Notes: a model not told the origin generated them from the sequence alone. 64,000 nucleotides of DNA from Chitinophaga arvensicola (GCF_900110835.1 NZ_FOJG01000002.1:1826979-1890978), one strand, 5' to 3'. Numbered from the stretch's first letter, positions 53,686 to 61,818 are shown. Program-made: numbers and translations.

Positions 53686-55539
53686 TTAAAAATCGCAGAG
53701 TTTGATCAACCCGTTTGCCATGGTCACTTTCCTGGTATCGCCATCTTCTTTGATCTCCACAAATCTTTCCAGGCGTTGCTCACGTGCCACGGTGTAGTCC
53801 TGATTATAATAGTAATTAGTGGTTTGCATTACCGGCCCATTCTGAGCGGTATAGGAACCGGTGTATACCTTGGCTGTTTTCAGCTGGTTGAAGCTGTGGA
53901 TCAGCTGGATGAAATATTTACCGGGTTTCAACCCTTCAAAAGAGAAGCGGCCGTCGGAATTGGTAATGGCTTCGATGGCGTACTTGTTAGCTTCCGTAGA
54001 CATATACACGCCGGTTTTCTTGCTCTCTTTCTTATCTCTCAGCGCATACCATTCTTCCAGGTAGGGGGTTACGGGAAACAGCATCACTTTCACGCCGGCG
54101 GCAGGGAATATAAGTCCATCTCTTTTCGTACAGGCTTTACCAATAATTCTTGACAGGCCACGGCCAAGCGCGGCTTCTGCCAGTTTAGCGTCAAAGGTTC
54201 CCTGTGGAAAGATTTCCTGCCTTGTTTTTCCGCCCGACGCTTGTAATTTGCCTCCCAGGTCTGCGTATTTTTTACGGTCGATATTGGCTTGTTTAATATT
54301 GCCAATCGATTCGTATGCATCGGCACGGTTAAAATACGCCAGCTGATTGGCAGGATCTGTTTCAATGGCTTTGGTATAATCAGTGATCGCCTGTGCGTAT
54401 TGTTGTTTATTGTGATGTACCACACCCATATTGAGATAGCCGTTGGAGTAGTTTGGATTAATTTCAACAACCTTATTGAAATCAGCAAATGCCAGTTCCG
54501 GTTGCTGCTTTTGGTTCAGGTAAATATTACCCCGTTCCAGGTAAGCGTCCGCATTCTTCGGATCAAGCTGAATGGCTTTATTATAGTCATTAAACGCCGC
54601 ATCCCATTGCTCCCAGCGCAGATAAACACTGGCACGGCTCACCCGGTACAGCGCCGAATTCGGATCCAGTTCAATGGCTTTTGAATAATCGTTAAAAGCC
54701 TGATCAGGCTTTTCTGTCAGCAGGTAAATATTGCCACGGTTACCATAAATGGAAGCATCTTTGGGCGACAGTTCGATCACCCTGGCGTAATCTGCCAGCG
54801 CCGGATCGTACATCCCTTTTTTCTTGTACATCACTCCACGGTTGAAATACGCATCCACATCTTTTGGATCCAGCAATATTACTTTGGAATAATCAGCAAT
54901 AGCGGGATCGTATTGTTGTTTATCGTAGTAGGAATTGGCCCGGGTAAAATATGCCCCGCCATATGCCGGGTTGATAGCAATCGCTTTACTGTATTCGCCG
55001 ATATCATCCAGTTTGCGCTTAGCATATATTTTGCCGCGTTTTACATAAGACAATGCCAGGCGGGAATTCAATTCTATGGATTTTGAATAATCTGCCAGCG
55101 CGGCATCTTCTTTCTTCATGCTTTCCTCTACAATCCCACGGGCATAGTATTCGAGGGCGGTTTTAGGCGATGCCAACAGCTGTAATGCTTTTTCATTGAT
55201 CTTAGCAGCCTGGGCCGGGTTATTCTGAAACTGATAACAGGCAGCCTGAAAAGCATAATACACGCCATTACCCGGACTTAACCGGATGGCTTCCAGCAGT
55301 TCCACCTGCGCGGTTGATAAATCATTATCTACCATCAGTGTGCGCGCATGAATGGCATAGGCCAGCGCATCTTTACGGTCGGCCTGCATGGCCTCTCCGG
55401 ATAAACTCTTTGCTTTTGCAAATTGCGCCTCCATAAACAGGCTGGCGGCATTTTCTGAGGTGGCATGCTGGCCCGATGCTGATAACGTAAAACAGCTGGT
55501 CGTAATTAAAATTGAAAACAGGTTTACTATTCGCTTCAC
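53686..55539 (-). CDS. Secreted TPR-repeat protein
   Basis: 617 residues. A signal peptide (about 1-23, ending SASG) precedes at least eight consecutive tetratricopeptide repeats (each with a [Y/F].[K/R]..[E/Q]-type YSKAIELDP core, about residues 130-420). The C-terminal 150 residues contain a carboxypeptidase-regulatory-like beta domain (GRFSFEGLKPGKYFIQLIH). It is probably a periplasmic scaffold. No operon partners; a hairpin follows its stop. Confidence 0.88.
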   Translation of the reverse strand: MKRIVNLFSILITTSCFTLSASGQHATSENAASLFMEAQFAKAKSLSGEAMQADRKDALAYAIHARTLMVDNDLSTAQVELLEAIRLSPGNGVYYAFQAACYQFQNNPAQAAKINEKALQLLASPKTALEYYARGIVEESMKKEDAALADYSKSIELNSRLALSYVKRGKIYAKRKLDDIGEYSKAIAINPAYGGAYFTRANSYYDKQQYDPAIADYSKVILLDPKDVDAYFNRGVMYKKKGMYDPALADYARVIELSPKDASIYGNRGNIYLLTEKPDQAFNDYSKAIELDPNSALYRVSRASVYLRWEQWDAAFNDYNKAIQLDPKNADAYLERGNIYLNQKQQPELAFADFNKVVEINPNYSNGYLNMGVVHHNKQQYAQAITDYTKAIETDPANQLAYFNRADAYESIGNIKQANIDRKKYADLGGKLQASGGKTRQEIFPQGTFDAKLAEAALGRGLSRIIGKACTKRDGLIFPAAGVKVMLFPVTPYLEEWYALRDKKESKKTGVYMSTEANKYAIEAITNSDGRFSFEGLKPGKYFIQLIHSFNQLKTAKVYTGSYTAQNGPVMQTTNYYYNQDYTVAREQRLERFVEIKEDGDTRKVTMANGLIKLCDF

Positions 55540-55702
55540 GTGACAATGAGTTAAAAATAATTGGCTTTAATAAATATCGGGCTCCTAAGGATACCCGCGT
55601 GATCAGATATGATTTGACTTGATTAACAAAGATATTTTGCGCGCAAATATAAAGTATAAAATATCAAACACTGACAGGATTTTCTACACCCCATACAACT
55701 AC

Positions 55703-55812
55703 CTACCTGTTTCCGGGTAGCTGCTGAAATGCCCGGGGAGTTGCCTTTTACCTCCTCATCCCATGATACAAAGAATCCCCTCCGCAGCAACACTACCGGT
55801 TTCCAGGTAGCT
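55703..55812. repeat. Two copies of a CTACC(k)GTTTCC(r)GGTAGCT element
   Basis: Copies at 55703-55722 and 55793-55812 are 18/20 identical. Each is itself an imperfect inverted repeat with CTACC and GGTAG arms. The right copy continues as AGGTAGCTACCC, the same 12-mer as in the hxlR promoter at 6675-6686, which could be chance. Confidence 0.7.
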
Positions 55813-55821
55813 ACCCAAAAT

Positions 55822-55854
55822 GAAACCGTCCACTCCTGCGGAATGGACGGTTTC
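55822..55854 (-). terminator. Hairpin terminator of the SDR gene
   Basis: The 11-bp perfect stem GAAACCGTCCA / TGGACGGTTTC has an 11-nt loop and a short T run on the minus strand. It lies 20 bp after the SDR stop. Confidence 0.75.
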
Positions 55855-55873
55855 AACCTATACAACATACCCA

Positions 55874-56626
55874 TCAAAACGGATGATGACGCATCCCTCC
55901 ATCTACTACCGCCACCGTACCCGTGATATACTTCGCTCTTGGCGATACCAGGAACGTTACCATATCTGCTACATCCTGCGCCGCGCCAAAATCACCCAGC
56001 GGAATTTCACGCGCCGCAAATGCCGCCCGGGCTTCGTCCGTAAAGAAACGCCGGATATTCGCCGTGTCTATCAGCCCCGGTTGCAGGCAGTTGACCCGAA
56101 TACCATACTGCCCCAACTCTCCTGCCAACTGCTTGGACCAGACCACTATCGCCCCTTTCGCCACGGCGGAGGCGTTGATAGTGCGTAACTCATAACTGCT
56201 GATCACATTGAGAACAACACCGCTTTTACGTTCCATCATTTGTGGCAGCAGCTGTTGCGTCAGTTGGCGATGCCGGTCGAAGTCGAGCGTCATGCCTGCG
56301 CGCCACTCCTCTTCTGCACCGATCACGTCCAGCGGACGGCTGCGTCCTGTATTATTAACAAGTATATCCACCTGTCCCAGGGCCACCAGCGCCGCTGCCG
56401 CAATCTGCTGCGGCGCTTCCGGCGCTTCAAAATCCTGGATAAACGTGACCGGTTCCACGCCACCAGCGGCAGCGATCTCCGCTTTCAGACTGTGAAGTAG
56501 CGCTTCATTTCTTGCGGTGGCAAATACGCGCACCCCTTCTATTGCCAGTTCCTTTGTAATGGCCCGGCCAAATCCCTGGCTGGCGCCGGTTACCACGGCT
56601 GTTTTTCCTTTTAGATACAGATCCAT
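55874..56626 (-). CDS. SDR-family oxidoreductase with Ser in place of the catalytic Tyr
   Basis: 250 residues. TGASQGFG binds NAD(P), NNTG matches NNAG, and SYELR and a C-terminal YITGTVAVVDGGM (G-G end of SDRs) are present. At the active site the motif reads S-A-V-A-K (in INASAVAKGAI), so Lys is kept but Tyr is replaced by Ser. It may be a catalytically altered reductase. It diverges from a cysteine-bearing HxlR, which probably controls it. Confidence 0.86.
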   Translation of the reverse strand: MDLYLKGKTAVVTGASQGFGRAITKELAIEGVRVFATARNEALLHSLKAEIAAAGGVEPVTFIQDFEAPEAPQQIAAAALVALGQVDILVNNTGRSRPLDVIGAEEEWRAGMTLDFDRHRQLTQQLLPQMMERKSGVVLNVISSYELRTINASAVAKGAIVVWSKQLAGELGQYGIRVNCLQPGLIDTANIRRFFTDEARAAFAAREIPLGDFGAAQDVADMVTFLVSPRAKYITGTVAVVDGGMRHHPF

Positions 56627-56700
56627 ATACTACCCTGTTGATGATGAATAAAATGAATTTTCAGCGGGAACACCACCTGGAAAATTTCTTTGTAAAAGTA

Positions 56701-56764
56701 GCCGGTACCCGCTAATTTTACGGAGGGTACGGTCAATTGTACGGTACTTACAAATTTGTAACTA
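56701..56764. promoter_or_regulatory. HxlR / SDR divergent operator region
   Basis: TTACAAATTTGTAA, a perfect 14-bp palindrome (56748-56761), ends 3 bp before the hxlR ATG. Two GTACGGT direct repeats (56728-56734 and 56738-56744) precede it; GTACGGT also occurs upstream of the paralogous hxlR at 6694-6700. Confidence 0.6.
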
Positions 56765-57139
56765 ATGGCAGCCAGGAAGCAAAACTCAACATACACCCGC
56801 AATGAAGCATTTATCACGGAATGTGATCTCACCTATGCGGTCAACAAGATCGGAGGCAGGTGGAAAATACTGATCCTGAATAAGCTGGAAAACGAAAAAC
56901 AACGATTCAGCGACCTGAAAAAGGAATTCCCGTTGATTACGGAACGCATGCTCACCCTGCAATTGCGGGCGCTGGAGCAGGATGGTCTGGTGAAACGGAC
57001 GGTGTACGCGGAAGTACCTCCCCGGGTGGAATATGAACTTACAGAAATGGGAATGGCTTTCGGGCCTATTTTTCAACAATTAAGCGAATGGGGAGGCAAA
57101 CACCGGAGCTTTACAAAAAGTGTCAGCGAGAGCGTGTAA
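56765..57139 (+). CDS. HxlR-family regulator with N-terminal cysteine (type A, copy 2)
   Basis: 124 residues, closely related to the HxlR at 6253-6645 (shared GGRWK, TERMLTLQLRALEQDGL and RTVYAEVPPRVEYELTE). The single cysteine in FITECDL lies 13 residues before the Trp, as in copy 1. Divergent from an SDR gene and abutting, tail-to-tail, another HxlR gene with no gap. It is a probable electrophile- or redox-responsive repressor of the SDR; the signal is not shown. Confidence 0.9.
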   Translation: MAARKQNSTYTRNEAFITECDLTYAVNKIGGRWKILILNKLENEKQRFSDLKKEFPLITERMLTLQLRALEQDGLVKRTVYAEVPPRVEYELTEMGMAFGPIFQQLSEWGGKHRSFTKSVSESV

Positions 57140-57478
57140 TCATTTCCCTATCACCTCCTTGCGATGCGCCAGCCCCCAGTAATGCAATGCTTCCATTACT
57201 GTTTCCAGCGATTTCCCGTGCGGCGTGATCGCATATTCCACAGTTGGCGGAAAAGTATCGTGCACCGCTCTTGTCACCAGTTTATTTTCTTCCAGGCTTT
57301 TCAATTCTTTCGACAACGTTCTGTCAGAGATACCGTTTACCTCTTTTGAAATCTGCTTAAACCGGCGGGGACCTGCGGAAAGGGTGAACAGGATTAACAA
57401 CTTCCATTTCCCTTCCAGCGCTTCCAGCGCATCTTTTATCGATAATATATTCTTAGGACATCCTCCTGTTGTAAGCAT
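57140..57478 (-). CDS. HxlR-family regulator with N-terminal cysteine (type B, copy 2)
   Basis: 112 residues from the ATG at 57478; an ATG at 57511 would add eleven residues. The cysteine (GGCPKNIL) lies 18 residues before the Trp of GKW, as in the HxlR at 8043-8429, its nearest relative. The stop codon directly abuts the stop of the type A copy. It diverges from a DoxX-like gene that starts an AraC/NmrA-like cluster. Confidence 0.88.
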   Translation of the reverse strand: MLTTGGCPKNILSIKDALEALEGKWKLLILFTLSAGPRRFKQISKEVNGISDRTLSKELKSLEENKLVTRAVHDTFPPTVEYAITPHGKSLETVMEALHYWGLAHRKEVIGK

Positions 57479-57524
57479 TGCATGTTGATTTAACAATTGA
57501 TGACTGCACATTACTATCCCAGTA

Positions 57525-57582
57525 GATAGCGCTATCCGGCAGGGTAGCATTTGCCCGGCGCCTGCAAATATAAATACTTTTG
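57525..57582. promoter_or_regulatory. HxlR operator and promoter of the DoxX gene
   Basis: The perfect 12-bp palindrome GATAGCGCTATC occupies 57525-57536. TTTG (57550-57553), a 21-bp spacer and TACTTTTG (57575-57582) form a good match to the Bacteroidota promoter consensus, 22 bp before the DoxX ATG. Confidence 0.7.
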
Positions 57583-57604
57583 TTGCCCTAAAACGGATCA
57601 GACT

Positions 57605-58006
57605 ATGACATCTCAACAAAAGCATTCCAAACTCGTTCTATGGGCACTGTGGGCTGCACAGGCATTACTGGCAGCCGGTTTCATCTGGGCAGCCGCAATG
57701 AAATTATTTCTTCCCGTAACAAAATTATCCGCGATGTGGCCATGGACCGCACAGCTTCCTGTACCACTTGTAAAAGGCACGGGTATCATCGACCTCCTGG
57801 GCGGAACCGGCATCCTGCTCCCCTCCCTCCTCCGCATACAACCACGGTTCACGGCGTTCACTGCCATTGGTATCATTGCACTGATGATAGCCGCCGGCAT
57901 CTTCCATATTGCCAGAGGAGAGGCGTCACTGATCGGTGTGAACATCGTTTTCGCGATTATCGCTACTTTTATAGTATGGGGCAGATGGATCCCCCGTCAA
58001 AATTAA
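57605..58006 (+). CDS. DoxX-like membrane protein
   Basis: 133 residues from the ATG at 57605. Four hydrophobic segments with LLAAGFIWAAAMKLF, GTGIIDLLGGTGILLPSLL and a C-terminal helix are the DoxX/DoxD pattern. DoxX-family proteins associate with membrane oxidoreductases and thiol/redox stress. It is transcribed from a consensus promoter divergent from the type B HxlR and is followed 8 bp later by an AraC gene. Confidence 0.82.
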   Translation: MTSQQKHSKLVLWALWAAQALLAAGFIWAAAMKLFLPVTKLSAMWPWTAQLPVPLVKGTGIIDLLGGTGILLPSLLRIQPRFTAFTAIGIIALMIAAGIFHIARGEASLIGVNIVFAIIATFIVWGRWIPRQN

Positions 58007-58014
58007 CACAAGCC

Positions 58015-58935
58015 ATGAAAAATATACATCCGCACCGGCTGAAAACGATCGCAGACTACCACCAGTTTATGGAAATACCTCAACCGGAACACCCGCTGAT
58101 CAGCGTGATAGACTTCGAATCTATCAAACGCATGGCAGGCGAAAAAGCCGTTCACCTGGTGCTGGATTTTTATTCCATCGCATTGAAAAGAAACTTCAAC
58201 GGACAAATAAAATACGGCCAGCAGGTCTACGATTTCAAAGAAGGTATTATGACCTTTATGGGCCCCGGACAAGTATTTAAAATAGAAGTAGCAGAAGGCG
58301 AAGAACTGAAACATTCCGGATGGATGCTCCTGGTGCATCCCGATTACCTCTGGAATACACCCCTGGCCAACAGCATCAAACGGTACGAATATTTTGGCTA
58401 CGCCACCAATGAAGCATTACATCTCTCCCCGAAAGAAGAAGGAATGATCACCGGAATTATGCAAAACATTGCACAGGAATACCGCTCCAATATTGATGCT
58501 TTCAGTCAGCCAGTTATTATAGCACAGATAGAACTACTGCTCACTTATGCAGAACGGTTTTATCACCGGCAGTTTATTACCCGGAAAATCACTAACCACC
58601 AGGTCCTTCACCGGCTGGAAGCATTGCTGACAGAATATTTCAACAGTAACATCCTTGTAAAAAGCGGCCTTCCTTCTGTTCAGTCTATTGCGGATCACTT
58701 AAACATTTCTCCGAATTATTTAAGTGGGTTGCTGAAAACGCTGACAGGGCAAAGCACCCAGCAGCATATCCATGACAAACTGATTGAAAAAGCAAAGGAA
58801 AAATTGTCCACCACCGATCTATCCATCAGTGAAATTGCCTACGACCTGGGCTTTGAACACTCGCAGTCATTCAGCAAGTTGTTCAAGAGTAAAACAAATC
58901 TATCGCCGCTCGCATTCCGGCAGTCTTTTAACTGA
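58015..58935 (+). CDS. AraC-family transcriptional regulator
   Basis: 306 residues from the ATG at 58015. An N-terminal cupin-like ligand domain (MTFMGPGQVFKIE region) precedes the AraC double HTH (ADHLNISPNYLSGLLKTLTG, then YDLGFEHSQSFSKLFKSKTN). It begins 8 bp after the DoxX gene, so co-transcription is likely. Its target may be the following NmrA-like gene, where a palindrome lies just before the coding start. The effector is unknown. Confidence 0.9.
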   Translation: MKNIHPHRLKTIADYHQFMEIPQPEHPLISVIDFESIKRMAGEKAVHLVLDFYSIALKRNFNGQIKYGQQVYDFKEGIMTFMGPGQVFKIEVAEGEELKHSGWMLLVHPDYLWNTPLANSIKRYEYFGYATNEALHLSPKEEGMITGIMQNIAQEYRSNIDAFSQPVIIAQIELLLTYAERFYHRQFITRKITNHQVLHRLEALLTEYFNSNILVKSGLPSVQSIADHLNISPNYLSGLLKTLTGQSTQQHIHDKLIEKAKEKLSTTDLSISEIAYDLGFEHSQSFSKLFKSKTNLSPLAFRQSFN

Positions 58936-58999
58936 TTCCTTAGAAACGGCTACAACATTCATAGATTCAACTACCTCTCTTCCGGGAGGAGTGCAGACC

Positions 59000-59017
59000 T
59001 TTGTGTTGTAACACAAA
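59000..59017. promoter_or_regulatory. Perfect 18-bp inverted repeat before the NmrA-like gene
   Basis: TTTGTGTT-gt-AACACAAA lies 11 bp before the ATG at 59028. It may be an operator for the AraC regulator or another factor, or overlap the -7 region. Confidence 0.55.
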
Positions 59018-59027
59018 AGAAATCATT

Positions 59028-59906
59028 ATGAAAGTTATCATCACCGGATCATTAGGACATATCGGCAAGCCCCTGGCGGAAGATTTAATACAGAAAGGTC
59101 ATGCTGTTACCGTCATCAGCAGTAAAATTGAAAAACAAAAAGATATAGAAGCCCTGGGCGCCAGCGCGGCTATTGGGTCTCTGGAAGATGTAGAGTTCCT
59201 GGCCGCCACTTTTGCCAAAGCCGATGCCCTTTTTGCCATGGTACCGCCCAATTTCTCCGAAGTGGATCAGATGGCCTACTACCGCCGCATCGCCGGCAAC
59301 TACGCCACTGTTCTGCCACACACCACCATCAAACAGGTGGTGCATCTCAGCAGTTACGGCGCACACCTGGATCGGGGAACAGGTTTTATCCTGGGCGCAC
59401 ACTATGCAGAAGGCATCTTAAACACGCTATCCGATCTTGCCATTACACATCTGCGGCCCGGCTATTTCTATTACAACCTGTATGCTTTTACAGAGATGAT
59501 CAAAACAGCGGGGTTTATAGGCGCCAACTATGGCGGCGAAGACAAGATGATGCTGGTGGCTCCCGCTGACATTGCGGTAGCCGCAGCAGAAGAATTAACC
59601 ACTGCTGCTAGCAGCAGGAAAATCCGGTATGTGGTGAGCGAGGAACAAACACCCGATGAGATCGCGCGTATTTTAGGTGCTGCCATTGGTAAACCGGATT
59701 TAAACTGGGTTACCTTCACCAACGAACAAGCCCTGGCCGGTCTGGAACAACGTGGTGTACCAGCGCACGTTGCAGAAAAACTGGTGGAACTGGGCGCCAG
59801 TATTCATAACGGCGCTTTAGTGAGTGATTATGAAAAGCAAGGGCCGGTTAAAATGGGGAACGTGAAACTGGCAGATTTCGCAAAAGAATTTGCTGCTGCT
59901 TTCTGA
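59028..59906 (+). CDS. NmrA-like NAD(P)-binding protein
   Basis: 292 residues from the ATG at 59028. The Rossmann motif GSLGHIGK at the N-terminus and HLSSYGAHLDRGTGFI, LRPGYFYYNLY and later QTPDEIARILG fit the atypical SDR NmrA-like group, including QOR2-type quinone reductases. It lacks a canonical YxxxK. Members reduce quinones or act as redox-sensing regulators. It follows AraC and DoxX genes and is a natural effector of that cluster. Confidence 0.86.
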   Translation: MKVIITGSLGHIGKPLAEDLIQKGHAVTVISSKIEKQKDIEALGASAAIGSLEDVEFLAATFAKADALFAMVPPNFSEVDQMAYYRRIAGNYATVLPHTTIKQVVHLSSYGAHLDRGTGFILGAHYAEGILNTLSDLAITHLRPGYFYYNLYAFTEMIKTAGFIGANYGGEDKMMLVAPADIAVAAAEELTTAASSRKIRYVVSEEQTPDEIARILGAAIGKPDLNWVTFTNEQALAGLEQRGVPAHVAEKLVELGASIHNGALVSDYEKQGPVKMGNVKLADFAKEFAAAF

Positions 59907-59975
59907 TAATATGCTGATAAAGCCAGCAGATTGTTCTAAAAACAATTAATAATACAAAGAGGTAATTTTAAGTAA

Positions 59976-60007
59976 ATAGCCGTTCACGTTATAACGTGAA
60001 CGGCTAT
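59976..60007. terminator. 32-bp perfect palindrome between convergent genes
   Basis: Two 16-bp arms starting ATAGCCGTTCACGTTA meet with no loop, between the NmrA-like gene and the minus-strand lipoprotein gene. Probable bidirectional terminator. Confidence 0.72.
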
Positions 60008-60026
60008 ACATTATTTCAGTAACAAC

Positions 60027-61016
60027 TTAATCCTTGTTACGCAGGTTCTTCCTGTCGCTGGTATCGATACCGGCACGATCTATATTTTTGATCAGTTCTT
60101 TTGCACGGGGATCTGTCTTCGTGAGGTTCAACGGCTCTGGCGATTGTTTCAACAGTGGGATCACACAGAGATACGACACAGGGGGGATCTGGATTTTGTC
60201 CTGGCTACGCAGCGTTACCACCGTTTCAAATACGTACACCGGTTGAAGGATGCCCCCATTATTATCGTAATACGATTTCCGGATCTCTTTAAAATCATAG
60301 CCTGCTTTTTCTCCGAATTCCTGTGCAATCTGTCTTTTAGCCAGTGCTGTGGCTTCTTCCTGTGAAATCATTTCTTCGGCCTTCACTTCTTTTCTGCCGC
60401 CGGTATTCAATTCGCGCCAGCGGCGTATCAGTCCTACTACATCGCCTTTATCCCCTATATTAACCACTATTTTGGACCCGGCTCCTATCACCTGCATACT
60501 GTCTACCACACGGGCATAGGTCAAGGTCACCATTTTATCAATAATGGGTCCTTTGGCTGTTTGCGCGCGAACGCCACCGGTATGTACCAGTTTCAGTTCA
60601 CCGGCATTCTTTGGAAACAACCCTTTTTCTTTCAGAAATTTCTCCCCGATGCGCACTGCATCCTGACCGGAAGGCAGCTGTGGTTTCAGATCTCCCAGGT
60701 ACGCCTGGGTGAGTTTACTAAAGGCAATGTTGCCATTGTTGAGATCCTGCTCCAGCGTAGTATTTACATCTGCCGGGGAAACAAAGTAGGCTATGTTATC
60801 CTCTTTTGATACAAAGAGATCGGTGGTTGGCTGGTTACCCAGGAAATCAGCGATCAGTTTTTTCGTATTATCCGCAGAAAGCGGGGCGCCTTTCTCAAAT
60901 TCATAGATGTAAACGGCCCCTGCTTCCCCCGTTGGAGGATGCTGCCGGTTACATTTACAGGCAGAAATGCTGACTACACCCAGCAGGATGAAGCAAGCCA
61001 TATATTTTATTTGCAT
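60027..61016 (-). CDS. Lipoprotein partner of the DUF6345-like protein
   Basis: 329 residues. A lipobox SISAC gives Cys20 as lipid anchor. The mature protein has a PepSY/FTP-like look: QEEATALAKRQIAQEF, YDFKEIRKSYYDNNGGILQPVYVFE and PPVSYLCVIPLL resemble propeptide-type domains found in longer proteins that also carry DUF6345. It follows the DUF6345-like gene by 28 bp on the same strand, so they form one operon. A function as inhibitor, chaperone or anchor for the partner is an inference. Confidence 0.72.
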   Translation of the reverse strand: MQIKYMACFILLGVVSISACKCNRQHPPTGEAGAVYIYEFEKGAPLSADNTKKLIADFLGNQPTTDLFVSKEDNIAYFVSPADVNTTLEQDLNNGNIAFSKLTQAYLGDLKPQLPSGQDAVRIGEKFLKEKGLFPKNAGELKLVHTGGVRAQTAKGPIIDKMVTLTYARVVDSMQVIGAGSKIVVNIGDKGDVVGLIRRWRELNTGGRKEVKAEEMISQEEATALAKRQIAQEFGEKAGYDFKEIRKSYYDNNGGILQPVYVFETVVTLRSQDKIQIPPVSYLCVIPLLKQSPEPLNLTKTDPRAKELIKNIDRAGIDTSDRKNLRNKD

Positions 61017-61044
61017 AACAGACTTTTTTGTAGATCAATAAATA

Positions 61045-61818
61045 TCAGAACTGCCACCATGTTTTCATATTATTAGCGCCTCCGGCCGGATCTGCCGCAT
61101 AGTTACCCAGGCGGTCGTTTTCCGTGGTGGTATAAATGATAGCACTGGCAAATCCGGGATAGGTGGAATAGGTACTTCCGGAAAAAGTGCGTTCCCCGTC
61201 TACTGCGCTGAACCACGACTGCCACACGCCACCATTGGCTTTGAGCAGGTTGGCGTAGCGGTTGGGAATTCCGTTGTCGGAATAACTGAGGGTACGGAAA
61301 CCTGCCAGTTGATGCAATCCATGGAAAATGGAAGTCCACGGTGTCCACCAGTCACCGCTGGCCGGAGCCTCAGGTGCAGAGGCTACTGTAGAACAGGACT
61401 CAATGATCAGGAATTCCAGGTCGCCGCCGGTCGCCAGATCGCCATAAGCAGGGCACGACCGGAGATCCACGCCCGTACTGGTACTCTGATTGGTTTGCAC
61501 ATAGTAGGAATTACCATGCGCGGCTACATAAGCCAGGTCCATTTTGTCCACAAAATCCTGGTGGTCGGAATCAAACTCAAAGGGTTCTGCCCAGAAGTAC
61601 TGTACTTCCTGGTAACGGTGCATACCGATGTTCTGCCAACCCTGGAAATTTTTGATAAAATTCCAGACATTACGCACAAAGCGGTCTTCCGCGCGGTCTA
61701 CATAACCACCTATTTCACGGTCGGCCGACCTGGCAGGCATCATAAAGAAAAACAGGCACAGGAGCATAGCAAGCAGTGCTTTCCATCCATGAGGATGCAG
61801 AAAATTCATTTTTTTCAT
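61045..61818 (-). CDS. Secreted DUF6345-like protein with a His-Gly / Cys signature
   Basis: 257 residues from the ATG at 61818, with a signal peptide (about 1-31). The domain contains DLAYVAAHGN with His101-Gly102, and FLIIESCST with Cys142 preceded by Glu140-Ser141. This spacing of a strand-HG and a later strand-x-C resembles clan CD cysteine peptidases (caspases, gingipains, legumain). The rest (GWQNIGMHRYQ, GVWQSWFSAVDGERTFSG) fits DUF6345. Cleavage activity has not been shown. It is co-transcribed with the downstream lipoprotein gene. Confidence 0.72.
   Translation of the reverse strand: MKKMNFLHPHGWKALLAMLLCLFFFMMPARSADREIGGYVDRAEDRFVRNVWNFIKNFQGWQNIGMHRYQEVQYFWAEPFEFDSDHQDFVDKMDLAYVAAHGNSYYVQTNQSTSTGVDLRSCPAYGDLATGGDLEFLIIESCSTVASAPEAPASGDWWTPWTSIFHGLHQLAGFRTLSYSDNGIPNRYANLLKANGGVWQSWFSAVDGERTFSGSTYSTYPGFASAIIYTTTENDRLGNYAADPAGGANNMKTWWQF

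Larger units (their letters stand above)
55540..55873. other. Intergenic region with two repeated palindromic elements
   Basis: 334 bp between the TPR gene start and the SDR stop. It contains two copies of a 20-bp element 90 bp apart and a terminator-like hairpin. An ORF on the minus strand across it (55623-55877) looks spurious because the repeats and the hairpin fill most of it. Confidence 0.6.

Noticed and set aside
6675..55816. Shared 12-mer AGGTAGCTACCC at 6675-6686 and 55805-55816 as a common regulatory site
   Set aside because: Many 12-mer matches are expected by chance in 64 kb; it is only suggestive without further copies.
55623..55877. 84-residue minus-strand ORF in the intergenic region
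   Set aside because: It spans the repeated palindromes and a terminator hairpin, has no recognisable domain, and its N-terminal end overlaps the SDR stop region.
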